Positions 46,351-55,710 are shown, counted from the stretch's first letter. The stretch is DNA of 56,116 bases from an uncultured Clostridia bacterium (GCA_944388045.1 CALXHG010000011.1:1-56116); one strand, 5' to 3'. The notes: generated by a model not told the origin, from the sequence alone. Numbers and translations: made by a program.

Positions 46351-47490
46351 CTAAATTACTCTCCTTGCTCCAACATATCTTTGTGAATAATAACTTGATG
46401 ATGTAGATGTAATTTTTACTCCCTCTTTTTTATTTGCTGAGTGTATAAAATTACCATTACCTATATATATTCCTACATGACCTATTGCTGTTTTGCTTTC
46501 ATTCTTATATACTAATATATCTCCTTGTTGCAAATTGTTTTTTTCTACTGCTATTCCATTTTTTATTTGACCACTAGATGATCTATTTAATGATATTCCA
46601 AAATGCTTAAATACATATGATGTAAATCCTGAACAGTCAAATCCTGTGCTAGGAGTTGCTCCTCCAGCTTTATATTTATAGCCAAGATATTGTTTTGCAT
46701 ATTCTACAACTTGTGCTCCTGTAACATTAGAATTTGAAGTTTGTTTTTGTTCTTCTACATTGTTTTGTGTACTAGAAACTTCTTCTTTTTTCTCTGTTGC
46801 TTGACTTGTATTTGTCTTTGCTGTTCTATCTACTCCACCTCTTGATGTTGTTTCTGGAAGTCTTGTGTCTGATATATATTTTTTTGAAACATATCCAACT
46901 TGGTCTTGATAATCTATTTGATACCAATTCTCAATTTCTCCTGTTATTGTTACTTTTGCATTAAAGCTTAAACTGTGTATTATTTCACTCGATGTGTTTG
47001 GTTCTGTTCTTATGTTTAAACCATCTGAACTTACATATCCAGTTTTATTAAGTTCTGTTACTTCTTCTGGATTAAATGTTTCTTCTTCATCATTATCTTC
47101 ATTTTCTGAATCTTTATTATTATTTTCTGGTTCTTGTTCATCTCCACTATTGTCTTCTGGGTTTGTAGCTTCTGTATTGTCTACTTCTACCGGTGTTTCT
47201 GTATTGTTTCCTGTTGTTATTTCTTTTAATTTGCTTATTCTTACCCATCCACTGCTTTCTGCTGTTTCTATTTTACACCAGTCATTTAAAACTTCTGTTA
47301 CTGTTATATTTCCATTAATTGTTTTTTCTTTTTCTGCAGAATAAATAAGTGGTAATATTCTTATTTTTATTTCTTGGTTTATATTGTATTGTTTTCCTTC
47401 TTCTATATTTTCTACTGCTTTACTTTTGTTTGTTAGTATTAGAATGAGTGTTATCATTAGTACAATTATTGATAGCTTTTTTATTCTCAT
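46351..47490 (-). CDS. NlpC/P60 peptidase with two SH3 domains
   Basis: 379 aa. Signal peptide (KKLSIIVLMITLILILTNKS), SH3b domain (about 36-88), an acidic linker, second SH3b (about 150-210, GYVSSDGLNIRTEPNTSSEI), a Thr/Gln linker, and an NlpC/P60 domain (about 255-379) with FDCSGF (Cys), GHVGIYIG (His) and FIHSA (His). It cleaves wall peptides. The nearest purine-rich site AAAGGGGG is about 38 nt before the ATG with a hairpin (TTAGCT/AGCTAA) between, so start may be regulated or less certain. Confidence 0.92.
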   Translation of the reverse strand: MRIKKLSIIVLMITLILILTNKSKAVENIEEGKQYNINQEIKIRILPLIYSAEKEKTINGNITVTEVLNDWCKIETAESSGWVRISKLKEITTGNNTETPVEVDNTEATNPEDNSGDEQEPENNNKDSENEDNDEEETFNPEEVTELNKTGYVSSDGLNIRTEPNTSSEIIHSLSFNAKVTITGEIENWYQIDYQDQVGYVSKKYISDTRLPETTSRGGVDRTAKTNTSQATEKKEEVSSTQNNVEEQKQTSNSNVTGAQVVEYAKQYLGYKYKAGGATPSTGFDCSGFTSYVFKHFGISLNRSSSGQIKNGIAVEKNNLQQGDILVYKNESKTAIGHVGIYIGNGNFIHSANKKEGVKITSTSSSYYSQRYVGARRVI

Positions 47491-47691
47491 TTTTTAGTAG
47501 ATGTTAGCTTTTGTAGCTAATATCCCCCTTTCTTTTTATTCTTATTTTATTTTACGAATTCTAGTATACACTTTATTATATTAATTGTCAATATTTTTGT
47601 TCTTTTTTGTTATGTTCATTGGGAAATTTTGATATATTAATAATTGCATAAATTTTTCGACTTAACTTCTATATCATCATCACTATTAATA

Positions 47692-47723
47692 AGTCAGAGG
47701 GAGTAATTCGCTCCCCCTGACTG
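47692..47723 (-). terminator. Terminator-like hairpin after the vanW gene
   Basis: Minus-strand GTCAGGGGGAG-CGAATTA-CTCCCTCTGAC, an 11-bp GC-rich stem with no strong U-run. Confidence 0.55.
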
Positions 47724-47733
47724 AATTAGTTGA

Positions 47734-48552
47734 TTATTCCTCTACACTGTCTGTAGCCCAGATTTCACAGGTGCAAGCACCATCTCCTGAGTACATGACA
47801 ATCTTTATCGTTTTTCCTGTGGTATTTGAAAAAGAAAAGTCCACATTTCCATAACTAACTGTTGCTTCATCTTCTCTTCTTGCATAACTTACAGGCAAAG
47901 AATGTTGCCGAGCATTAGTCTTTATTCCTGCTTTTTTTGCAGAAATATTCACAGTTGTGGAAACTTGGCATACTCCTCCACCAATGCCTGTTGAAACTTT
48001 TCCTGCATTGTAAACTGTAGCATCTTTGTACCCTTTATCATAGGTGCATTTGCCTACAGTATCCCAAAAAGAAAATTTTTCTCCAGGTTTAAGGATTGTG
48101 CCATTAATATAGTTTGATGCTATACTAATGTTTGTGTCCCTATTTTGGTTTGCATCTGCTTGAGTAGTTGCTGTACTAAGCAAATACCATTCTGCTTGGA
48201 TATTCTCTATTGGTGTTACGTATTTTTTGGCAATATAGCCCTCCTTTTCTTGGTAGATAATTTTGATTCGATTGCCAAACTCGTCAGTATTTTCTACTTC
48301 TGAGCCCGGCACAATCTCTACCGTTGCTCCTTTGGATAGACTGCAGATTTTTTCTGTTTCTCTGGTTGTACCTTTACGCATAATGACGTTTGTGGCATTG
48401 ATTTTGCCACAGATTTTGTCTTCTACAGTTGTTCCTTGACTGGCTTCTTCTGTGATTGTGGCTACCTCATTGGTAGGGTTTGTTGCATAGACATTTACTG
48501 CAAGCAAACACCCCATAATGAGTACGGACATGGTTTTGAATAACCGTTTCAT
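47734..48552 (-). CDS. SH3 plus VanW-domain secreted protein, foreign codon use
   Basis: 272 aa from ATG with AAAGGAGG at 9 nt. Signal peptide (LFKTMSVLIMGCLLAVNVYA), an SH3-like domain (about 45-115), then a VanW domain: KPGEKFSFWDTVGKCTYDKG, GGGVCQVSTTVN, and ARQHSLPVSYARRED. VanW domains occur in vancomycin clusters and wall proteins; role unclear. Unlike neighbours it uses many C/G-ending codons and has CGG twice, read in frame as Arg (near residues 3 and 216). It is flanked by the dispersed repeat copy C and is probably acquired. Confidence 0.92.
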   Translation of the reverse strand: MKRLFKTMSVLIMGCLLAVNVYATNPTNEVATITEEASQGTTVEDKICGKINATNVIMRKGTTRETEKICSLSKGATVEIVPGSEVENTDEFGNRIKIIYQEKEGYIAKKYVTPIENIQAEWYLLSTATTQADANQNRDTNISIASNYINGTILKPGEKFSFWDTVGKCTYDKGYKDATVYNAGKVSTGIGGGVCQVSTTVNISAKKAGIKTNARQHSLPVSYARREDEATVSYGNVDFSFSNTTGKTIKIVMYSGDGACTCEIWATDSVEE

Positions 48553-48648
48553 TTGCAAAACCCTCCTTTAGGTTTTAATGAATTATATTATATCACTTAA
48601 TATATTTTATGTCAAGCAAAAACTTGATTTAAGTTTTTTATTACAGAA

Positions 48649-48715
48649 AAATCTCAAATGGCTAGTGATTGTAGATTTTAATACAATAGGAAAGCATAGC
48701 TTTCCTATTGTATTA
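48649..48715. repeat. Dispersed modular palindromic repeat, copy C
   Basis: AAATCTCAAATGGCTAGTGA followed by TTGTAGATTTTAATACAATAGG and the hairpin partner CCTATTGTATTA. It is the reverse orientation of the first two modules of copy A. Confidence 0.7.
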
Positions 48716-48718
48716 AAA

Positions 48719-48746
48719 TAAAAACACCAATATTTTGGTGTTTTTT
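48719..48746 (-). terminator. Terminator of the histidine phosphatase gene
   Basis: AACACCAA-AATA-TTGGTGTT followed by T-runs on both strands, just below the phosphatase stop. Confidence 0.75.
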
Positions 48747-48751
48747 GTTTT

Positions 48752-49402
48752 TTAGGCTGTTTTCTTTTTTATTACCGTTTTCTTTGATTGTAGTTGTTGT
48801 AAATGCTTTGTTTCGCATATAGCTTTAATATAAAATTTTTTCTTTTTTTCATCATAAGAAATAATATTTACACTTGTATTTCCTTGACTAAATTTTTTAC
48901 TCTCTACATTAAATGGAACTTTTGCTATTCCTCTTAGAAAAGCTTCTATTGCAATTCCGTGTGAACAAACAAGTATCGTTTTATTTGGGTTTTCTTTTAC
49001 TATTTTTTTCATAATTTTTTTCATTCTTTTTTGAACTTGTTTTGTTGTTTCTTGTTTTGGAATTCCCATAATTTCTTTTTTCGAATTATGCATAATTTTA
49101 CTATCTAATTTGTCAACTTCATTCCAAGTAAAACCATCATAAATTCCAAAATCCATTTCTTCTAGTTCTTGGCTTAGTTGTATATTTACATTTTCGATTT
49201 TTGCAATAGGTGCAATTGTTTTTATTGTCCTTTTTAATGGACTAGAGTAAATTTTGTCAAATTTTATATTTTTTAAGTAATTTGTTAGTAATTGTACTTG
49301 CATTTTTCCTTCTTCAGTTAAATCATAATCGCATCTTCCTGTTAGTCTATTTTCAATATTTCCTGTACATTGAGCATGCCTAATCAGGTATACATCTGTC
49401 AT
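48752..49402 (-). CDS. Histidine phosphatase family protein (phosphoglycerate-mutase-like)
   Basis: 216 aa from the ATG at 49402 with AAAGGA 12 nt before. Phosphohistidine motif YLIRHAQCTGN at the N-terminus (RHA replaces the usual RHG), IYSSPLKRTIKTI near residue 55, EEMDFGIYDG (catalytic acid) near 85 and VCSHGIAIEAFLRG near 160. The family removes phosphate from sugars, cofactor precursors or others. Substrate not evident. Confidence 0.9.
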   Translation of the reverse strand: MTDVYLIRHAQCTGNIENRLTGRCDYDLTEEGKMQVQLLTNYLKNIKFDKIYSSPLKRTIKTIAPIAKIENVNIQLSQELEEMDFGIYDGFTWNEVDKLDSKIMHNSKKEIMGIPKQETTKQVQKRMKKIMKKIVKENPNKTILVCSHGIAIEAFLRGIAKVPFNVESKKFSQGNTSVNIISYDEKKKKFYIKAICETKHLQQLQSKKTVIKKKTA

Positions 49403-49469
49403 GTAAAAAACCATTCCTTTCTTTTTTGAGAAATTTTTATAATATTTTTAAATTTTATAAATAATTAGT

Positions 49470-49546
49470 TGTTCTAGCCCGATTTGAGTTTTTGACTACA
49501 AGGAAAAAATCTCAAGGGGCTGGCGATTGTAGCTTTTATACAATAT
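49470..49546. repeat. Dispersed modular palindromic repeat, copy D
   Basis: GTTCTAGCCCGATTTGAG ... CTCAAGGGGCTGGCGATTGT is the reverse complement, with changes, of the middle block of copy A. Only part of the hairpin module (TATACAATA) remains. Confidence 0.7.
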
Positions 49547-49565
49547 TATCTTTTCTTACAAAGAT

Positions 49566-50624
49566 TTAATTATTTATAAAGTTTTCAAAATATGTATCAA
49601 ATTTTTGTTTTATTTCTCCAATTTCAAATTTTTTTGAATTTTCATAATTTTCATTTGATAATATTTTTAGTAAATCCTTATTATTATATAAATATATAAT
49701 TTTTTCTTTTAGCTTTTCTTTTATTTGACTGTCATTAATTCCGATTATTCTTTTTCCTAATATGAATTGTTTTCCTTCTAATCCTAAAGCTTCATTTACA
49801 ACACCTACATCTGTTGTAATAACTGGTACTCCACATCCCATTGCTTCTAATAATGGTTTTGGAGTTCCTTCTTTATTTGAAACACATGTATATATATGTA
49901 TATTTGAAAAGTATTCACACATATCATCATTTGATATTTGTTTAACTGCTTTATCTGCAGTTTGAAGCTTTATATTATATCCATCTTTTTGCAATTCTTC
50001 AACTACTGGTTTTAATACTGTGTGAAATCCTTTAAAATCTATAAAATTTCCATTCTCATCTTTTTGTTTTTCATTCCATTTTGAATTTCCTACCCATCCA
50101 ATTATCAATGGTTCGTCATTTTTAAAATTAAATCTTTCCATATTTAATGGATAAAATTTTTCTTTTTCAAAGGTATCTCCAATTATTGCAGTAGGCTTTT
50201 TTATTCCCTTTATATTACTATATATGTCAAACAATTTTTGAGAACTTACAACATATTTTTTACAATATTTTGTAAATGTTTGATTGAATTTTATATCATC
50301 TTCATATAAATGATCATATATTCCTGTTGATATTTTGCTTACCATTCTTTTGGTATATTCTTCGTAATTTCCATATTTATTAATTACTTTTTGTTTAAAT
50401 TCTTCATTTTCTTCAAAATCTAATAATATATATCTCCAAAAGAAATGTATTAAATCATAATCTTTTAATGTTTCTAATATTTTAAATAAATCTTTTTTAA
50501 ATTCTTCTGATTTTGTATAATAGATATCAATTTGATATTTATCTGATAATGCTCTTTTTATTATTTGCGCTGCAATATCAAAAGCCCAGTCTTTTACATC
50601 TGCTACTAAAGCAATTTTTTTCAT
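49566..50624 (-). CDS. Glycosyltransferase, GT-B fold (family 4-like)
   Basis: 352 aa from the ATG with AAAGGA 12 nt before; the first in-frame starts upstream lack support. N-terminal KKIALVADVKDWAFDIAAQI, C-terminal donor-binding part: PLIIGWVGNSKWNE, YTCVSNKEGTPKPLLEAMGC and GVPVITTDVGVVNEAL. The E-x7-E-type motif (KEGTPKPLLE) is that of GT4. Likely transfers a sugar to a wall or surface glycan. Next to a GT2 gene and near tagO. Confidence 0.92.
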   Translation of the reverse strand: MKKIALVADVKDWAFDIAAQIIKRALSDKYQIDIYYTKSEEFKKDLFKILETLKDYDLIHFFWRYILLDFEENEEFKQKVINKYGNYEEYTKRMVSKISTGIYDHLYEDDIKFNQTFTKYCKKYVVSSQKLFDIYSNIKGIKKPTAIIGDTFEKEKFYPLNMERFNFKNDEPLIIGWVGNSKWNEKQKDENGNFIDFKGFHTVLKPVVEELQKDGYNIKLQTADKAVKQISNDDMCEYFSNIHIYTCVSNKEGTPKPLLEAMGCGVPVITTDVGVVNEALGLEGKQFILGKRIIGINDSQIKEKLKEKIIYLYNNKDLLKILSNENYENSKKFEIGEIKQKFDTYFENFINN

Positions 50625-50751
50625 AAAAAATTTCATTCCTTTCTCGCTTCTCTCAAAGGCACACATAGTAATAAAAGTCAATTCTTTCGAACTAATTTTT
50701 ACTCCTTTTTTGCTTAATTCTGCAAATTAAAATAGTAATGAAAATATTTTT

Positions 50752-51624
50752 TTAACAATTTCCTTTGATATCATTGATATCTCTATATTTATATTCACGT
50801 TTAGGAAAAATAGGTGAATTTTCTTTATTTTTTATTGCATTTAATATTCCCTTTAATTTAAATGGAATACTTTCTGTTTCATTTATTATAAAACTTAGTA
50901 CATATGGTTTTAAATTTTCTGGTGCTTCATCATATATTTCCATTAAATATGCTAACATTTTATACATATCTGTACATCTACGAATAGATGGAGTTGTCAT
51001 TATGCTTCCTCCTCTATTTTTGTAGTAATTGAAGATTGGAAAATCTCCATATGTTGTTTCTCCTGCTAATGTAATTGCTTTCATTGAATATATCATGTCT
51101 TCATAATATACATCTTCTTTAAATTTTATGTTTTTTTCTAGTAGAAATTCTCTTCTCCAGCATTTACTTGGTATTGAGAAAGTTGCATCACACATTAAAC
51201 GTGCTTCTTTTGTTGAGTTTTCTTTTGTTGCAACTCTTAGCCTATTGTTTCCGTTTATTTCTTGGAACCCGAAAAATATAATATCTGGTTTCTTATTTCC
51301 AATAACTTTGTCTATGTCTGTTAATGTTGTATCATTATATAATGTGTCATCACCGTCTAAATGTACAATGTATTCTCCTACTGCGTTTTCTATTCCAACA
51401 TTTCTTACAGCTCCCAACCCTTTATTTTCTGGATTTTTTATGATTCTAATTTTTCCATCATATTTCATAATTTTTTCTAATGTATTATCTGTTGATTTAT
51501 CTTCTACAACAATTAATTCATAGTCTTTGAAATTTTGATTTAATACACTATTAATTGCTCTTTCGATATATGGTTCAACATTATATGCACTAATTATTAC
51601 TGAAAATCTACATTTATTTTCCAT
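50752..51624 (-). CDS. Glycosyltransferase family 2 protein
   Basis: 290 aa, GT-A fold: FSVIISAYNVEPYIERAINS, LIVVEDKSTDNT, NKGLGAVRNVGIENA and EYIVHLDGDDTLY (DxD motif). C-terminal region with CWRREFLLEKNIKF. A ribosome site is weak. It follows the GT4 gene in minus-strand order and probably forms a pair for surface glycan synthesis. Confidence 0.92.
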   Translation of the reverse strand: MENKCRFSVIISAYNVEPYIERAINSVLNQNFKDYELIVVEDKSTDNTLEKIMKYDGKIRIIKNPENKGLGAVRNVGIENAVGEYIVHLDGDDTLYNDTTLTDIDKVIGNKKPDIIFFGFQEINGNNRLRVATKENSTKEARLMCDATFSIPSKCWRREFLLEKNIKFKEDVYYEDMIYSMKAITLAGETTYGDFPIFNYYKNRGGSIMTTPSIRRCTDMYKMLAYLMEIYDEAPENLKPYVLSFIINETESIPFKLKGILNAIKNKENSPIFPKREYKYRDINDIKGNC

Positions 51625-51825
51625 ACATTTTTACATCGCAAAAAACGACATATCTCCTTTCAATATTTTTGGAAATGCTAGTTTTTTCTATACATGTCCT
51701 TGTCTATTATATCACTATTTTGGGCAATCGTCAAATTTTAAATCTTAAATTTTGACATTATTCATTATTTTTTAATGTTTACATAATTTTTCTTTGCTAG
51801 TTCTACAAAAAATTGTCTATCTTTA

Positions 51826-52743
51826 TTAGATATTTTTCTCAACTAATGGTAAAACTTGTTTTTTTCTTGATACAACTCCTGGCATTTCTGCTAAATTGTC
51901 TTTTATTTCATATGTTTTTGATATTATATCTGTTCTTTCACCTAAAACAATTGCTGTTGAATTACTATTTACAATATCTGTTATTACAAATACAAATAAA
52001 CTTAATCCTTTTTCTTTTATAACTTTATTAATTTCTTCTTCTATTTTTTCTTTTCTTTTTAATACATCTGGAATACTTACTGTATTAACTTGTGCAATTA
52101 TATATTTAAAATTGTCTTTTTCCATTGATTTTGCATCTAAATTAATTAATTCTTGTTCTGTATATTTATCTAAATTTGTTCCTGCTTTTAACATATCTAA
52201 ACCATATGTGCTTAAATCAATATTTGCAATTTTTGCTAATTCTTCAACAGCTTTTTTATCTTTATCTGTTGTTGTTGGAGATTTTAATAATAATGTATCA
52301 GAAATTATTGCACTTAGCATTAATCCTGCTATATTTTGTTCTATTTTTATATTATTTGTGTTAAATAATTCAAATAATACTGTTGATGTGCATCCTACAG
52401 GTTGTGCATAATAAAATAATGGTTCTGATGTTTGAAAATTATTAATTCTATGGTGGTCTACAACTGCTAGTATTTTTGCATTTTCTATTCCATCTACTGA
52501 TTGTGTAAATTCATTGTGGTCTACTAATATTACTTTTTGTGCTTCTTCTACTTTTTCTATTAATTTTGGAGCTTCTACATTAAAATAATTTAATGCATAT
52601 TTTGTTTCTTCATTTATTTCTCCTAATCTGCATGGTACTACTTCTTCTCCTAATAATTTTGTTTGTAAATTTGCCATAGCTATGCTTGAACAAATTGAAT
52701 CTGTGTCTGGGTTTTTATGTCCAAATACTAATATTTTTTCCAT
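51826..52743 (-). CDS. ppaC: Manganese-dependent inorganic pyrophosphatase (family II)
   Basis: 305 aa DHH-type enzyme: ILVFGHKNPDTDSICSSIAM (metal ligands His, Asp, Asp), KVILVDHNE, LAVVDHHRINNF (DHH) and PVGCTSTVLFELF, with DHHA2 at the C-terminus ending SRKKQVLPLV (Arg-Lys phosphate grip). It hydrolyses pyrophosphate to drive biosynthesis. Size is normal. Confidence 0.97.
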   Translation of the reverse strand: MEKILVFGHKNPDTDSICSSIAMANLQTKLLGEEVVPCRLGEINEETKYALNYFNVEAPKLIEKVEEAQKVILVDHNEFTQSVDGIENAKILAVVDHHRINNFQTSEPLFYYAQPVGCTSTVLFELFNTNNIKIEQNIAGLMLSAIISDTLLLKSPTTTDKDKKAVEELAKIANIDLSTYGLDMLKAGTNLDKYTEQELINLDAKSMEKDNFKYIIAQVNTVSIPDVLKRKEKIEEEINKVIKEKGLSLFVFVITDIVNSNSTAIVLGERTDIISKTYEIKDNLAEMPGVVSRKKQVLPLVEKNI

Positions 52744-52811
52744 TTATATTACATCCTTTCTTGTATATAATTTTTATAAATTCTTATATTTTATAATTAT
52801 TTATAATATTT

Positions 52812-53699
52812 CTAATTTTTTTCTGTTCTTTTTAATATTTCTTCTAATTCTTGTTTATTGAATTCATATTTTTTGTTACAGAATTGACATTGAATTTCTG
52901 CTTTTTCATCTTCTTCTATTAATTCTTTAAGTTGTTGTTTTCCTAATGTTACTAAACTATCTGCAAATTTTTCTTTACTACATTCGCATTTATATTTAGG
53001 TTCAATTGATGCATCTATAACTTGTACATTTTTATCCCCTGTAATTTTTTGTGCTATTTCTTTTAATGTTAAATTTTGGTCTAACATTTTTGACATAGCT
53101 CCTGCTTCAAATATTGATTTTTCTACTATAGAAATTTCTTGTTCTGTTGCATCTGGCATTGGTGTAATAATATAGCCTCCACTTGAACGAACTCCATTTT
53201 TATCAACTAAAACACCTAATGCAACTGCTGTTTGCTTTTGCTCTGAAGTTTGGAAATAATTTGCAAAATCATCTGCTATTTCTCCAGATGTTAATGGACT
53301 TATTCCTATATATGGCTCTTTTAATCCTATATCTTTAATAACATTAATAAAACCCTGGTTTCCAACTGCTCCTCCAACATCTAGTTTTTGAAATTCATTT
53401 AATGGTAAATCTACATGTGGATTTGTTATACATGCTTTTACATTTGGTATATTATCAGATACTGCAACTATTTTTCCTATTGGTCCATTTCCTTTTATTT
53501 GTATTGTTAATTTATCTGTTTTATTTTTCATTTCTGATCCAATTAATGCTGTTATTGTTAAAACTCTTCCCATTGCAGCTGTTGCAAGTGGACTTAAATC
53601 GTGTAATTTTCTTGCCTCTTCTACTAAATTTGTTGATGAAGAGCAAACTACAGAAATTTTTCCTTTATGTGCTAAAAATTTTATTATCTGGTCTTTCAT
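52812..53699 (-). CDS. hslO: Redox-regulated chaperone Hsp33
   Basis: 295 aa: LSPLATAAMGRVLTITALIG, GPIGKIVAVSD, GISPLTSGEIADDFANYF and the zinc site KCECSKEKF ... IQCQFCNKKYEF (CxC and CxxC). It is an oxidation-activated holdase. Normal length. Confidence 0.97.
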   Translation of the reverse strand: MKDQIIKFLAHKGKISVVCSSSTNLVEEARKLHDLSPLATAAMGRVLTITALIGSEMKNKTDKLTIQIKGNGPIGKIVAVSDNIPNVKACITNPHVDLPLNEFQKLDVGGAVGNQGFINVIKDIGLKEPYIGISPLTSGEIADDFANYFQTSEQKQTAVALGVLVDKNGVRSSGGYIITPMPDATEQEISIVEKSIFEAGAMSKMLDQNLTLKEIAQKITGDKNVQVIDASIEPKYKCECSKEKFADSLVTLGKQQLKELIEEDEKAEIQCQFCNKKYEFNKQELEEILKRTEKN

Positions 53700-53723
53700 T
53701 TTTTATTTTCCTTGTATAAATTT

Positions 53724-53751
53724 AGGTTTTTAAAAGGATTCCTATAAACCT
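53724..53751 (-). repeat. Intercistronic hairpin repeat, copy 3
   Basis: AGGTTTATAGGAATCCTTTTAAAAACCT; same fold as copies at 21189 and 39803. It lies between tagO and hslO. Confidence 0.6.
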
Positions 53752-53801
53752 GTTTACTCATTTTTACATTGTGTTTTAATTCTTTATAAATTTTAATAAT
53801 A

Positions 53802-54914
53802 CTATTTTTCATCTGTACTTTTTTCTTCAAGTTTTGGTCTACTTTCTTGTTCTTTTACAAAATTTTTATACCCTACAGACAATGTTGCTATTATTAATAG
53901 CAAAAATGATAATGCTTTCCATATTCCACTATCAAAAAGTATAATTGCAAACATACCAAGTGAGGCACTTAAACCATATAATATTAATACTGCTTGTTTT
54001 GGTGTAAATCCTCTTTCTACTAGTTTATGATGCAAATGACCTTTATCTGGTTTAAATACTGCTTTTATAGATTTTCCTTTTATTATTCTTCTTATAATTG
54101 CAAATATTACATCAAATATTGGTAATCCTAAAACTATTACAGGTAATACAATTACAGCAGCTGTATATGTTTTGGCAACACCTAAAATTGATACTATTGC
54201 TAGCATAAATCCTAAAAAATTTGACCCAACATCTCCTATAAATGTTTTTGCAGGCGAAAAATTAAATGGTAAAAATCCAACTATTGCTCCTGCCATAGCT
54301 GTTACTATTACTGTTGCTATTATTGGTGAATCATTTAATACAAATATTATTAATAATGAAATACATGAAATTAGTGAAATACCTGACGATAGTCCATCTA
54401 GTCCGTCAATTAAATTAATTGCATTTGTTACTCCTACTATCCATAAGACCGTTATAATTATTGAAAAAGTCTCATTAAAACCTATTCTATATAAAAATGG
54501 TATGTCTAAATGTTCTATTTGTGTTCCAAATAATACTACTATAATTGCTGCTATTGTTTGCCCTATTAACTCTTGCCATGGTTTTAGTGTTTTTATATCA
54601 TCTAATGTTCCTGTTATAAATATTACTCCTATTCCTAGCAATATTCCAAATAATTTTTTACCATACTCTTGTGTTGAAAATAAGTCTAAACTTCCTTCAA
54701 TTGTCATTACTGCAATTAAATATAACATTGAAACTAAAAATCCTAAGATAACAGCTGGTCCACCATATTTGGGCATTTTTTTTGTATGCATTCTTCTTTT
54801 GTCTTTTGGTATATCTACTGCACCTATTTTATTGGCTATTTTTATAGTATATGGTGTTGCTATAAATGATACTATAAATGCTAATAAAAATGCAATTGCT
54901 ATATTTCCCCACAT
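53802..54914 (-). CDS. tagO: Undecaprenyl-phosphate GlcNAc-1-phosphate transferase (TagO/WecA-like)
   Basis: 370 aa with about ten membrane helices. Motifs: KYGGPAVILGFL, TGTLDDIKTLKPWQELIGQ (DD motif), NAINLIDGLDGLSSG, FNFSPAKTFIGDVGSNFLGF (nucleophilic Asp region) and DKGHLHHKLVERGF (HHH-type). It starts teichoic-acid or other wall glycan synthesis on the lipid carrier. It is 17 bp after rpiB. Confidence 0.95.
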   Translation of the reverse strand: MWGNIAIAFLLAFIVSFIATPYTIKIANKIGAVDIPKDKRRMHTKKMPKYGGPAVILGFLVSMLYLIAVMTIEGSLDLFSTQEYGKKLFGILLGIGVIFITGTLDDIKTLKPWQELIGQTIAAIIVVLFGTQIEHLDIPFLYRIGFNETFSIIITVLWIVGVTNAINLIDGLDGLSSGISLISCISLLIIFVLNDSPIIATVIVTAMAGAIVGFLPFNFSPAKTFIGDVGSNFLGFMLAIVSILGVAKTYTAAVIVLPVIVLGLPIFDVIFAIIRRIIKGKSIKAVFKPDKGHLHHKLVERGFTPKQAVLILYGLSASLGMFAIILFDSGIWKALSFLLLIIATLSVGYKNFVKEQESRPKLEEKSTDEK

Positions 54915-54931
54915 TTATGTGCAACCCCCCA

Positions 54932-55390
54932 TTATTTCATATTTTCATTTTCAATTTCAGTTATTATTTTAATTCTTTCTGCATGTCTTCCACCCTCAAA
55001 TTGTGTTGCAAGCCATGTTCTTACAATTCTTATGGCTTCATTTATTTCTATGTAATCTGCTCCTAATGCTAATACATTGCTGTCATTATGCATTCTTGAA
55101 AATTTTGCTTCTTCTTCATTATCACATTTTGCACATCTTATTCCTTTAAATTTGTTTGCTACTATGCTCATTCCTATTCCTGAACGACATATTAGTATTC
55201 CTTTATCACATTGTTTGTTTTGTATTTCTGTTGCTACTGCTTTTGCTATTTCTGGGTAATCTACACTTTCTTCTGAAAATGTTCCGCAATCTTCATATTC
55301 TATTTCTTTTTCTTCTAAATATTTTTTTATTTCTTCTTTTAATTTATATCCTCCATGATCACTTCCTATTGCTACCATATTTTCACTCAC
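54932..55390 (-). CDS. rpiB: Ribose-5-phosphate isomerase B
   Basis: 152 aa: MVAIGSDHGGYKLKEEI, VDYPEIAKAVA, LICRSGIGMSIVANKF (catalytic Cys) and MHNDSNVLALGAD, WLATQFEGGRHAERI. Interconverts ribose- and ribulose-5-phosphate. Normal length. Confidence 0.96.
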   Translation of the reverse strand: MSENMVAIGSDHGGYKLKEEIKKYLEEKEIEYEDCGTFSEESVDYPEIAKAVATEIQNKQCDKGILICRSGIGMSIVANKFKGIRCAKCDNEEEAKFSRMHNDSNVLALGADYIEINEAIRIVRTWLATQFEGGRHAERIKIITEIENENMK

Positions 55391-55556
55391 CTTTCTTTTT
55401 ATATTGATGATTATTGTGCTAAGTTGCTACAATTTTATAAGAAATTTTTATAATTGTTAATATATTAAAATTTCTCATTGAAATATAGCTTTTTGTTCCA
55501 TAACAATATATCACATTATTGGTTAAAGTGCAACATTTTTCTATTTGTAATAGTTT

Positions 55557-55612
55557 AAAAAAGTTACAATTCAGTAAGAATTTTAAATATTTAACAGTTT
55601 TGTAACTTTTTT
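55557..55612. promoter_or_regulatory. Inverted repeat in the rpsT upstream region
   Basis: AAAAAAGTTACAA and TTGTAACTTTTTT, 13-bp arms around a 30-nt loop, upstream of the rpsT promoter. It resembles a bidirectional terminator insulating rpsT; nothing else is seen in the 320-bp gap except the promoter. Confidence 0.55.
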
Positions 55613-55637
55613 TATTACAAAATTTGCTATTTTGCTA

Positions 55638-55666
55638 TTGCAAAAAGTTTTTTTGTATGTTATAAT
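55638..55666 (+). promoter_or_regulatory. Promoter of rpsT
   Basis: TTGCAA, 17 bp, TATAAT, about 45 bp before the start codon. Confidence 0.8.
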
Positions 55667-55710
55667 GTTATGCGTTATAGTTTATATTACTAAGAGGAGG
55701 TGCATTTAAA

